Source: Limosilactobacillus difficilis
Lineage (GTDB): Bacteria > Bacillota > Bacilli > Lactobacillales > Lactobacillaceae
Assembly: GCF_947387495.1 (NCBI RefSeq)
Contig: NZ_CANDNU010000009.1
Location: forward strand, 1-57,577
DNA length: 57,577 nucleotides
Direction of reading: 5' to 3'
The position numbers were made by a program, and so were the translations under genes. Of this stretch, positions 8,398-15,828 are shown piece by piece (within the stretch, counting starts at the first letter, position 1; each line of letters opens with the position of its first letter). The notes beneath the pieces were generated by a model. That model saw only the letters and a list, made by a program, of their open reading frames with translations, ran no database searches and was not told the origin of the DNA.

Positions 8398-10938
8398 GTG
8401 CAGTTTTTAACACATTCTCAACGCTATCGGTTGTGGCGGTGGACCGCAACGGCAGCTGCTGGTTTTATTCTGAGCGGAATTGCCTATGGCCAGGTCCGGG
8501 CATCGGCCGATACGACAACCAATACAGTGACGACAACGACGACCTCCTCGGCGATCAGTTTGGCGCCGGCTTCTGCCAATGTGCAGGCCGACCAACCAGC
8601 TGCGACCAGTGACAGCACCTTGGTGAAGGTGACGCCGGCCGTGGGTGACCAAGGTGAGCCGGCCGGTTTGAAGAATAATGCGAATGGCCAGGGTGGAATC
8701 ACTAAGCCCAACACCAAGTATACGGAAATTGCCAACGCGCAATATGGCGAGTTCGGCACCCAAACGGCGACAACCTGGGGTGATCCGAATGATCCCACCA
8801 TCAAGCGAGCGACAGTTTCCAACCTCAATCAGCTGCCATTGACCTTTGCGCCGGGGCAGTTGATCTATGACCCGAACAATGATAGCTCGCCAGTGATTGA
8901 CAGCACAAAGGGGCTGAGCGAGGTCCAGATGAATTTCTTGCGGGAGCTGGGAGTCAACTGGCTCAATCAGTATCGCAACTATGTCTATGATCATTATCCG
9001 GAACTTTACCGCTACTACAACCAGCTGGGCGGCTACCGCACGGCGGAGATGGATAGCATTCGACCTTTTACCTTATTGAATACGGACGTCGCGGCCAGCA
9101 TCGGCGATCAGGAAGCACGGATGCGGGCTAATGACGGGATGGATGAAGTACGTCATGATCTTGCCAATCCCGATATTTGGCGAATCATTCAAAATACAGT
9201 CCACGCAGATGCACTGCAGCAAGCGATGCTCAACGCCCTAGTGGCCGATGGTGACATTCGGAGTATCGATGATGTCTACCTCTTCCCTGACAATAACGAA
9301 AATCTCTATATCGTCAGCGGTCAGACCCTGCTGCAGTACGCGGTTGATCTCTACAACCGGATGCAGGCGATGCTCTATGGTGAACTTAATGATCCGGGAG
9401 TGACGGCCACAACCCAGCTGGGGCATGCCATCAATGCGCTGAAATTTGCTGATATCCTGACGGGGATCGGCTTTCAGCGGTCAGTCAAGCACCCGGCAAC
9501 CTACTACGTTACTTTTGACAGTCAGTCCTTTACCCCTTATGTCAGTGCCGGCTTAACGGCGACCGCCAAGGCATGGTACCAGGCCCGGGGAATTAACCTG
9601 ACCAGTGCCTATCTTCGTGACCGTCTCAATGCCATGATTACAAGTGGGCGTTTTAGCCAGTATCTGGGAACGACGATGACGTCAGCTGAATACAATACGA
9701 TTGTTGACGCCCAAACCAAGGGAGTCCACACCGGTTGGGATCAGCGAGACGGCCATTGGTACTACTACAACCAGTATGGCGATATTATGACGGGCTGGCA
9801 GTTGGTCCGGGGCGCTTGGTATTATCTCGACCCTGTTTCGGGGCAGATGGCGACTGGTTTGACCACGATTGACGGCCAGCTCTACGGCTTGCAACCTTCA
9901 GGACAGATGTTGACGGGTTGGCAGTATATGAATGGTCACTGGTATTACTTTGCGTCTTCCGGAGCTGCTGCCAGTGGCTGGCAAATGCTACGGGGAATTT
10001 GGTACTACTTTGATGCTAATAATCATCAGATGCTGACCGGGGCCCAGTCGATTAATGGCAGCACTTATGGCTTTAACAATGCTGGCCAAATGTTGACGGG
10101 TTGGCAGGATCTCGCCGGTACTTGGTACTATTTCATGCCTTCCGGGGCCGCGCTCAGCGGTTGGCAATGGTTGAATGGCCATTGGTATTACTTTGCGCCT
10201 ACGACTGGGCAGATGCTAGCCGGGCTGCAATCGATCAAGGGCCACTACTATTACTTGAACGAGCAGCATGACGGTTACTATGGCGCAATGAAGAATGGCT
10301 GGCAAGTGATTGACGGGGCTTGGTATGGTTTTGGCGCTTCTGGCTCGGCCTTGACGGGTTGGCAGTTCATCAATGGTCGCTGGTACCGTTTTGACCAGAC
10401 CGGCCGGGCTTTGGCCGACAGCCAAACGATTAACAAACACCACTATTACTTTGATCCGGTCAATGCTTGGGCTTTGACCGGCTGGCAAAAGTTAAATGGC
10501 TATTGGTACTATTTTGATCCGGCCAATGCCTGGGCCCTGACTGGCTGGCAGCTGATCAATGGCCACTGGTACTATTTTGCCCCGGACGGTCGGGCAGATA
10601 CTGGGTGGCAGACCATCAATGGTCACCGCTATTATTTTGATTCGACGAATGCTTGGGCTGACACCGGTTGGCAGGAGATTGCCGGGAATTGGTATTACTT
10701 CGATCCAACAAATGCTTGGGCTTTGACAGGCTGGCAGACGCTTGGTGGTCATCGTTACTACTTTTCGGCGGATGGGAAGATGGCAACTGGCCAAATAACC
10801 ATTGACCATGTGACCTATCATTTCAACGACCAGCATGATGGTACTTACGGGGCATTGTTGCAAGCAACATCGACATCAACTGGTGACGATGCTGTGTCCC
10901 CCGCCGCAGGAACGCGTTCTAAGTCGACAACGGATTAA
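8398..10938 (+). CDS. Secreted SEC10/PgrA-domain protein with glucan-binding repeats
   Basis: An approximately 846-residue secreted protein. A hydrophobic signal segment (residues about 15-40) is followed by a Thr/Ala-rich linker. A SEC10/PgrA surface-exclusion-type region begins near residue 142 (LNQLPLTFAPGQLIYDPNND, then GLSEVQMNFLRELGVNWLNQYR). From about 443 to 821 there are some 17 glucan-binding repeats like those in the two minus-strand wall enzymes. There is no LPxTG or C-terminal membrane anchor, so the repeats probably hold it on the surface. The start is uncertain: GTG at 8398 after GCAGGGA gives a plausible signal peptide; ATT at 8371 is another possibility. It starts about 44 bases after the Ldh2 gene with no terminator between, so they may be cotranscribed. 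Confidence 0.78.
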   Translation: MQFLTHSQRYRLWRWTATAAAGFILSGIAYGQVRASADTTTNTVTTTTTSSAISLAPASANVQADQPAATSDSTLVKVTPAVGDQGEPAGLKNNANGQGGITKPNTKYTEIANAQYGEFGTQTATTWGDPNDPTIKRATVSNLNQLPLTFAPGQLIYDPNNDSSPVIDSTKGLSEVQMNFLRELGVNWLNQYRNYVYDHYPELYRYYNQLGGYRTAEMDSIRPFTLLNTDVAASIGDQEARMRANDGMDEVRHDLANPDIWRIIQNTVHADALQQAMLNALVADGDIRSIDDVYLFPDNNENLYIVSGQTLLQYAVDLYNRMQAMLYGELNDPGVTATTQLGHAINALKFADILTGIGFQRSVKHPATYYVTFDSQSFTPYVSAGLTATAKAWYQARGINLTSAYLRDRLNAMITSGRFSQYLGTTMTSAEYNTIVDAQTKGVHTGWDQRDGHWYYYNQYGDIMTGWQLVRGAWYYLDPVSGQMATGLTTIDGQLYGLQPSGQMLTGWQYMNGHWYYFASSGAAASGWQMLRGIWYYFDANNHQMLTGAQSINGSTYGFNNAGQMLTGWQDLAGTWYYFMPSGAALSGWQWLNGHWYYFAPTTGQMLAGLQSIKGHYYYLNEQHDGYYGAMKNGWQVIDGAWYGFGASGSALTGWQFINGRWYRFDQTGRALADSQTINKHHYYFDPVNAWALTGWQKLNGYWYYFDPANAWALTGWQLINGHWYYFAPDGRADTGWQTINGHRYYFDSTNAWADTGWQEIAGNWYYFDPTNAWALTGWQTLGGHRYYFSADGKMATGQITIDHVTYHFNDQHDGTYGALLQATSTSTGDDAVSPAAGTRSKSTTD

Positions 10939-10945
10939 AGCAACT

Positions 10946-10969
10946 AGCCGGGTGATAGCCCGGTTTTTA
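10946..10969 (+). terminator. Terminator after SEC10/glucan-binding gene
   Basis: CCGGG/CCCGG stem with a short loop, followed by TTTTTAT. Confidence 0.7.
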
Positions 10970-11001
10970 TTAATATTCACTAAGAAAAATTAAAATAGTC
11001 C

Positions 11002-11029
11002 TTGATTTTCTCATTTTAGTGTGTAGAAT
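11002..11029 (+). promoter_or_regulatory. Promoter of T-box D transcript
   Basis: TTGATT (11002-11007), 16-base spacer, TAGAAT (11024-11029). Confidence 0.65.
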
Positions 11030-11035
11030 ACTAAA

Positions 11036-11347
11036 TAACAAATCAACTAAAGCAAATAACAACATTGATCGAGAACGATGATTGATTGCCAAGGCAGAGA
11101 ACCGGTGGTTGGTGAAAACCGGAAGCGGCGATCATGAGTTGATCGCTCGTGAGTTGAGCATCGAAAGTCACTGATTAGTAGATTGCCCTGGTAGCACCCA
11201 TTACCGTGCCAGCTAATCGCCACCCTGTGTGGCCGTTAGTAGAGGTGTTTCCTGGCCCCGTGTCGGGAAACATGAACAAAGGTGGTACCACGCAGCAGCG
11301 TCCTTTTCAAGCTCCCAGAGGGGAGTTTGGAGGACGCTGCTTTTTTA
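11036..11347 (+). promoter_or_regulatory. T-box leader D (specifier probably Leu UUG)
   Basis: Stem I has an apical CCGGT/ACCGG hairpin with an AGAGAA bulge, a lower TGATT/GATCA helix, and a base of CGAG/CTCG plus CGA/TCG. The 3' side of the specifier loop is TGAGTTGA, best read as TTG (Leu) followed by A; this loop is atypical and GTT or ATG cannot be excluded. The T-box AGGTGGTACCACGC is clear. The terminator GCAGCAGCGTCC/GGACGCTGC with a T run ends near 11347. A leucine signal would suit the downstream 2-hydroxyisocaproate dehydrogenase. Confidence 0.82.
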
Positions 11348-11381
11348 TTTAGTGGCAGTTGAAAGAAAGGTGATGATGATC

Positions 11382-11501
11382 ATGTCGGAAGATGACATTA
11401 GTGGCATTCAAAGCCCGGTTAAGATTAACAACAATTCAGAAAAAATCGAATTAAATAAGAACATGGTGGTCGTCACCATTTGCAGGGCAGCTCGCTTGTA
11501 A
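11382..11501 (+). CDS. Small ORF between T-box D and hydratase gene
   Basis: A 39-residue ORF (or 41-42 from ATG codons at 11376 or 11373) with AAAGG at 11366-11370 as a possible ribosome site. The N-terminal half is acidic and hydrophilic; it ends NMVVVTICRAARL. The last codons lie in the left arm and loop of a 12-bp hairpin (GGTGGTCGTCAC 11465-11476 with GTGACGGTCACC 11504-11515). The stop codon falls just before the right arm, and the hydratase ribosome site GGAGG is just after it. I do not recognise the peptide. It may be a leader peptide that couples or gates translation of the next gene, or a chance ORF. Confidence 0.4.
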   Translation: MSEDDISGIQSPVKINNNSEKIELNKNMVVVTICRAARL

Positions 11502-11515
11502 TCGTGACGGTCACC
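11465..11515 (+). promoter_or_regulatory. Hairpin over the leader ORF end, upstream of hydratase RBS
   Basis: A 12-bp stem with two G-U pairs and a 27-base loop holding the small-ORF stop codon. There is no T run, so it is not an intrinsic terminator. It ends 6 bases before GGAGG of the next gene. Confidence 0.5.
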
Positions 11516-11535
11516 TCTTAGAGGAGGAAATTATT

Positions 11536-12354
11536 ATGGCCAACGAAACTGCAAACCACACCGCCCTTAACGACAAGCAAACCGCATTTGTGCAAGCCTT
11601 GTATGATGCTTACCGGACAAAGAAACCGCTCCAGATGGATGAATGGGACGGTGTCGTCAATGATGATGAGACAGCCTACGCGGTCCAGGACGCCTTTGTG
11701 GCCCTGAAGGGACTGCCTACTGGCGGCTACAAGGTGTCGCTCACGAGCAAGGAAACTCAGGATATGTTTGATTCTGACAGTCCACTTTACGGCCAACAAG
11801 TTGATTCCCATTTCTTGCCAGCGCCAGCGTTGTTATCCTTGAAGGACCAGACGATGGCCCCGTTGCTGGAAGTTGAATTAGGCTTCCGGGCGACTACTGA
11901 TCTGCACGCCAGCGATAGTTTAGAAGACCTGCTTCACAAGACGACGGTCTGTGGCACCGTTGAACTGCCTGATAGTCGTTTTGCCGACTGGTTTCCAGAC
12001 TTAAGCAAGTACAACGTGATGAGTGATTGCGCGGTAGGCGGCTTCGTTGTCTACGGTGCTGAACGGCCGACAGATGAAGTTTTCAAGACTGTCGATGACG
12101 CTGCCAATGTCAACGTTACACTTTACCACGACGGGAAAGAACAAGCCCACGGTAAGTCCAGTGAAGTTCTGGGGAACCCCTTGAAGTCCCTGCAATGGCT
12201 CGTTGGCAAGCTGGAAGAACAGGGCAAGACCTACAAGGCGGGGCAATTAGTTTCATCAGGTACTTTTCTGCTTCCGCCGCACCTGACAGCTGGCAAATGG
12301 GAAGCCAAGTTTGATCAGGGCTTTGGGGATGTGAGTGTTGAAGTTCGCCCATAA
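11536..12354 (+). CDS. 2-keto-4-pentenoate hydratase family protein (FAH superfamily)
   Basis: A 272-residue soluble protein of the MhpD/HpcG-like hydratase/decarboxylase branch of the fumarylacetoacetate hydrolase superfamily. Visible motifs are GGYKVSLTSKETQ near residue 60, the acidic metal-binding LLEVELGFR near 115, and the SSGTFLLPP segment near the C-terminus. These enzymes add water to, or decarboxylate, unsaturated 2-keto acids with a divalent metal. GAGGAGG precedes the ATG. It lies directly before a HicDH gene (69-base gap) in a T-box operon, so a 2-keto acid derived from an amino acid is a likely substrate. No aromatic meta-cleavage genes are near, so the classical pathway role is unlikely. 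Confidence 0.78.
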   Translation: MANETANHTALNDKQTAFVQALYDAYRTKKPLQMDEWDGVVNDDETAYAVQDAFVALKGLPTGGYKVSLTSKETQDMFDSDSPLYGQQVDSHFLPAPALLSLKDQTMAPLLEVELGFRATTDLHASDSLEDLLHKTTVCGTVELPDSRFADWFPDLSKYNVMSDCAVGGFVVYGAERPTDEVFKTVDDAANVNVTLYHDGKEQAHGKSSEVLGNPLKSLQWLVGKLEEQGKTYKAGQLVSSGTFLLPPHLTAGKWEAKFDQGFGDVSVEVRP

Positions 12355-12423
12355 CCACGGCTGAAGTTAGACTTTATTAGAAATGATCGATTCAAGCATA
12401 GATTGAGAAGAGAGGGAACGCTT

Positions 12424-13371
12424 ATGAGAAAAGTTGCAGTTGTTGGAATGGGCCACGTTGGCGCAACGGTTGCCCACTATCTTGTTTCTGGTGGTTTTAC
12501 GGATGAATTAGCGTTGTATGATACCAATCAAGCGAAGGTGGAAGCGGATGCCTTGGACTTACGGGACGCGATGGCCAATTTGCCTTTCCACACCGTCTTG
12601 ACGGTTAATGACGATTCACAGTTGCGCGATTGTGACGTGGTGGTTTCAGCCCTCGGCAAATCAAAGCTGGTGGACACTCCCGACCATGACCGCTTTGCCG
12701 AATTCAAATTTACCCGCACTCAGGTTCCCTTGGTAGCCAAGAAGCTGGTTGACAATGGTTTCCATGGCATGCTGGTTGATGTCACCAATCCGTGCGATGT
12801 TATCACTTCAATGTACCAAAAGTTGACGGGCCTCCCGAAGAATCACGTGATGGGCACCGGGACGCTGCTGGATTCAGCCCGGATGCGGGCTTGTGTCGGC
12901 GACGCCCTGCACGTTGATTCGCGATCGGTGGTCGGTTTCAACCTTGGGGAACACGGCAATTCTCAATTTACGGCCTGGTCGACGGTGCGCGTCCTCGGCA
13001 AACGGGTGCTGGACTTGGCTAAGGAACGGAATCTTGACTTGGCTGATCTGGAAGAGCGGGCTCGTCAGGGCGGTTACATGGTTTATAAAGGCAAAAAGTA
13101 CACTAACTACGGAGTAGCTACGGCGGCAGTTCGACTGACCAACGCCTTGCTGAGCGACGCCCGAACTGAAATGCCGGTATCGAACTATCGGGAAGAATAC
13201 GGGACATATCTCTCCTATCCGGCCGTTGTGGGACGCGACGGTGTGATGGAGCAGCTGCATCTGGATTTGACTCCGGCAGAAGAAGAGAAGTTGCGCACTT
13301 CGGCCAACTATATCAAGGATCGCTTGAAGAAGGAAGAAGCAAGGTCACTTGCGGCCGAAGCAGAAAATTGA
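12424..13371 (+). CDS. hicD: L-2-hydroxyisocaproate dehydrogenase, second copy
   Basis: A 315-residue paralogue of the enzyme at 1587-2522. It has the Rossmann motif GMGHVGAT, DVTNPCDVIT (Cys in place of the Val of the paralogue), GTGTLLDSARMR and GEHGNSQFTAW with catalytic His. It should reduce 2-keto acids, such as 2-ketoisocaproate, with NADH. The ATG at 12424 is preferred over an in-frame TTG at 12403 because GAGAGGGA lies between them at the right distance. It is the second gene of the T-box D operon. The two copies have different regulation: this one is T-box controlled, the other is not. Confidence 0.87.
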   Translation: MRKVAVVGMGHVGATVAHYLVSGGFTDELALYDTNQAKVEADALDLRDAMANLPFHTVLTVNDDSQLRDCDVVVSALGKSKLVDTPDHDRFAEFKFTRTQVPLVAKKLVDNGFHGMLVDVTNPCDVITSMYQKLTGLPKNHVMGTGTLLDSARMRACVGDALHVDSRSVVGFNLGEHGNSQFTAWSTVRVLGKRVLDLAKERNLDLADLEERARQGGYMVYKGKKYTNYGVATAAVRLTNALLSDARTEMPVSNYREEYGTYLSYPAVVGRDGVMEQLHLDLTPAEEEKLRTSANYIKDRLKKEEARSLAAEAEN

Positions 13372-13381
13372 TCATCAGGGG

Positions 13382-13410
13382 TTGACAAAGGTCGCAAGGG
13401 CTTGTATCAT
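13382..13410 (+). promoter_or_regulatory. Promoter of T-box E transcript
   Basis: TTGACA (13382-13387), 17-base spacer, TATCAT (13405-13410), close behind the hicD stop. I see no strong terminator between hicD and this promoter. Confidence 0.75.
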
Positions 13411-13416
13411 TCATGG

Positions 13417-13723
13417 CAACAATTAAAAAACAGTTAGAGCACGATGAAAAGATGAGTAATTCAGCTCCGCTTCTCAAGAGAGCTGCCGGTTGATGGAAGA
13501 CAGCGCCGCGTCTGAACGAAGATGGTCTGGTAGTGCAGCAGCAGCGAGGGCTTTCTAAGCCGCTGCCGAGTTGGTATCCCGTTACCCGTACCGAGTCCTG
13601 GGGGTAGAATATTCTCGTGACTCAATGAGGTTGTTTCCGTGAGGAAATAACAAAATTAGGTGGTACCGCGACTAAGAGCTCGTCCTTTGATTAGATTTTT
13701 CTAATCGAGGACGGGCTTTTTTC
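13417..13723 (+). promoter_or_regulatory. T-box leader E, tRNA-Met type
   Basis: The specifier helix TTCAG/CTGAA leaves GATGAGTA opposite CGAAGATGG; in the GAAX-NNN register this reads GAAG-ATG-G, a Met specifier. The T-box core TAGGTGGTACCGCGAC is at about 13658-13673. The terminator GCTCGTCCT/AGGACGGGC with TTTTTT ends near 13723. It governs the omega-amidase, aminotransferase and reductase operon, whose first two genes resemble methionine-salvage enzymes. Confidence 0.87.
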
Positions 13724-13790
13724 GTGTCTGACTTAGAAAAAACGGTGACATTAATCACAATGACATCTAGTGGTAGAGGAGGTTCGATTG

Positions 13791-14579
13791 ATGAGTAAGA
13801 TAACGGTGGCGGTGGGTCAAATTGACATTGACCTAGCTCAGCCGGAAACAAATTACGCCCGGGTGCACGAAATGACGGTTGCGGCGGCCCGGGCTGGGGC
13901 AGACGTGGTGGTCTTTCCGGAAATGTGGAATACCGGCTACGCCCTCAAGCAGCTGCCCGACCTGGCTGATTTAAATGGCCAACGGACCCTCCACCAATTG
14001 CGCACGGATGCTAAGGAGTTCGGGATCAACATCGTTGGCGGTTCCGTAGCGACAGCTCGTGACGGGAAATTTTATAACACGACCTACGTAGTTAATTCTG
14101 CCGGTCAGTTAGTCGGTTCATACGACAAGGTGCACCTCTTCGGTTTGATGGATGAGGGCCAATACATCACAGCCGGTGATCGGGGCAACGCCTTTGACTT
14201 GGCGGGAGTGGCCAGCGCGAGTGCAATCTGCTATGACCTGCGTTTTCCAGAATGGTTGCGGACGATTTCACGCCACGGGGCACAAGTACTATATCTGCCG
14301 GCAGAATGGCCGGACGTCCGGATCCCCCAGTGGGAGGCTTTGTTACGGGCCCGGGCCATCGAAAACCAGCAGTTTGTGGTAGCGGTCAACCGGGTCGGTC
14401 ACGATGACGGGAATCGTTTTAATGGCCACTCGCTCGTGGTTGATCCCCTAGGCAGAGTCCTAATCAATGCTGGTGAACAAGCAAACCTGACTTTTGCCCA
14501 GTTAGACCTCGATGAAGCAGTCAAGGTCCGCGGCCCGATCCCGGTCTTCAAGGATCGCCGGCCATCCCTATATCGCTAA
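13791..14579 (+). CDS. mtnU: Carbon-nitrogen hydrolase, omega-amidase (MtnU/Nit2-like)
   Basis: A 262-residue nitrilase-superfamily amidase. The catalytic triad is visible: Glu44 in VVFPEMW, Lys113 in SYDKVHLF, Cys147 in AICYDLRFPEW. Omega-amidases hydrolyse alpha-ketoglutaramate or alpha-ketosuccinamate, the products left when glutamine or asparagine is the amino donor in transamination. In Bacillus the homologue sits next to mtnE in methionine salvage. Here it is also directly before an MtnE-like aminotransferase (28-base gap) and behind a Met T-box, which supports this role. The start at 13791 has AGAGGAGG upstream; the ORF opens 21 bases earlier without a ribosome site. The specific name is an inference from motifs and context. 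Confidence 0.8.
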   Translation: MSKITVAVGQIDIDLAQPETNYARVHEMTVAAARAGADVVVFPEMWNTGYALKQLPDLADLNGQRTLHQLRTDAKEFGINIVGGSVATARDGKFYNTTYVVNSAGQLVGSYDKVHLFGLMDEGQYITAGDRGNAFDLAGVASASAICYDLRFPEWLRTISRHGAQVLYLPAEWPDVRIPQWEALLRARAIENQQFVVAVNRVGHDDGNRFNGHSLVVDPLGRVLINAGEQANLTFAQLDLDEAVKVRGPIPVFKDRRPSLYR

Positions 14580-14607
14580 AAATTAATTCAGGAAGGGAAG
14601 CAGAAAC

Positions 14608-15792
14608 ATGAAGTTTGAAGAATCCAACTTATTACACGGTTTACCGAAACAATTTTTCGCCAATCTGGTCGCCAAGGTCAATGCCAAAGTCGCCGAAGGG
14701 GTCGACGTCATCAACCTGGGTCAGGGCAATCCGGACAAGCCGACTTTTGATTATATCGTCAAGAGTGCCCAGAAATGGGTGGCAGACCCGGCCATGCACA
14801 AGTATTCGCAATTCCGGGGCCTGCATGCTTTTAAACAGGCGGCTGCTGATTTTTACCAGGACCAATATGGTGCCAGCTTTGATCCGGAAAAGGAAGTCTG
14901 TGTCCTCGGTGGTTCCAAGATCGGGCTGGTGGAATTACCGTGGGCGTTGATGAACCCCGGCGATACTCTGCTGCTGACGGACCCTGGTTATCCTGATTAC
15001 CTGTCCGGAGCAGCCCTTGGCGAAGTCAAACTGGAAACCGTGCCATTGCTGGCCAAAAACAACTTTCTTCCCGACCTGGATGCAATTCCGGAGGCGGTTG
15101 CCAAGCGCGCGAAGTTCTTCTACATCAACTATCCAAACAACCCGACCGGTGCCGTGGCCACTGCCGATTTCTACGAGCAGCTGGTTGCTTGGGCAAAGAA
15201 ATACCATGTGGGCATCATTAGCGATTTGGCTTACGGAGCCATTGGCTATGACGGTAAAAAATGCCTGAGCTTCATGCAGACACCTGGTGCCAAAGATGTC
15301 GGCATCGAATTCTACACTTTCTCCAAGACCTTCAACATGGCCGGCTGGCGCCTGGCCTTTGCGGTCGGCAATCCCGACATCATCGAAGGCTTGAACCTGA
15401 TCCAGGACCATCTTTTCGTCAGCGTTTTCCCTGCCATTCAGTATGCCGGTATTGATGCACTGACGGCTCCCGAACGTGACGGGGAGATCAAGAAATTGGT
15501 CGACCGCTACCAGAAACGACGGGATGCCTTCATCAACGCAGCCGAGAAGATCGGCTGGCACGCCTTCGTTCCGGGTGGGACATTTTACGCCTGGATGCCG
15601 GTTCCGGAGGGTTACACGAGTGAACAATTTGCTGACCTTCTGCTGAATAAGGCCGGCGTGGCAGTAGCGCCAGGGAACGGGTTTGGCAAATATGGTGAAG
15701 GCTACGTCCGCATTGGTCTTTTGATCAAGCCGGAGCGGCTGGTTGAAGCCGTGGAGCGGATTGATAAGCTTCACTTATTTAAAAAGGATTAA
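14608..15792 (+). CDS. mtnE: Class I/II PLP aminotransferase, MtnE-like
   Basis: A 394-residue fold-type I PLP aminotransferase. It has VINLGQGNPD at the N-terminus, the NYPNNPTGA motif (PLP-binding Asn), and the Schiff-base lysine in FSKTFNMAGWR. The overall sequence resembles Bacillus MtnE, which transaminates 4-methylthio-2-oxobutyrate to methionine using glutamine or aromatic amino acids as donors. GGAAGGGAAG precedes the ATG. With the omega-amidase upstream, a glutamine-dependent transamination pulled forward by amide hydrolysis is expected. The remaining genes of the methylthioribose cycle are not in the window, so it may instead work in either direction between Met and its keto acid. 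Confidence 0.82.
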   Translation: MKFEESNLLHGLPKQFFANLVAKVNAKVAEGVDVINLGQGNPDKPTFDYIVKSAQKWVADPAMHKYSQFRGLHAFKQAAADFYQDQYGASFDPEKEVCVLGGSKIGLVELPWALMNPGDTLLLTDPGYPDYLSGAALGEVKLETVPLLAKNNFLPDLDAIPEAVAKRAKFFYINYPNNPTGAVATADFYEQLVAWAKKYHVGIISDLAYGAIGYDGKKCLSFMQTPGAKDVGIEFYTFSKTFNMAGWRLAFAVGNPDIIEGLNLIQDHLFVSVFPAIQYAGIDALTAPERDGEIKKLVDRYQKRRDAFINAAEKIGWHAFVPGGTFYAWMPVPEGYTSEQFADLLLNKAGVAVAPGNGFGKYGEGYVRIGLLIKPERLVEAVERIDKLHLFKKD

Positions 15793-15828
15793 TTGACTCA
15801 TTCAGACAATATCAAGGAGGAAAAAATT

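Noticed and set aside
14935-15774. 279-residue minus-strand ORF opposite the aminotransferase
   Set aside because: The plus strand has full PLP aminotransferase motifs and a ribosome site; the antisense frame has no recognisable domain and arises from GC-rich third positions.
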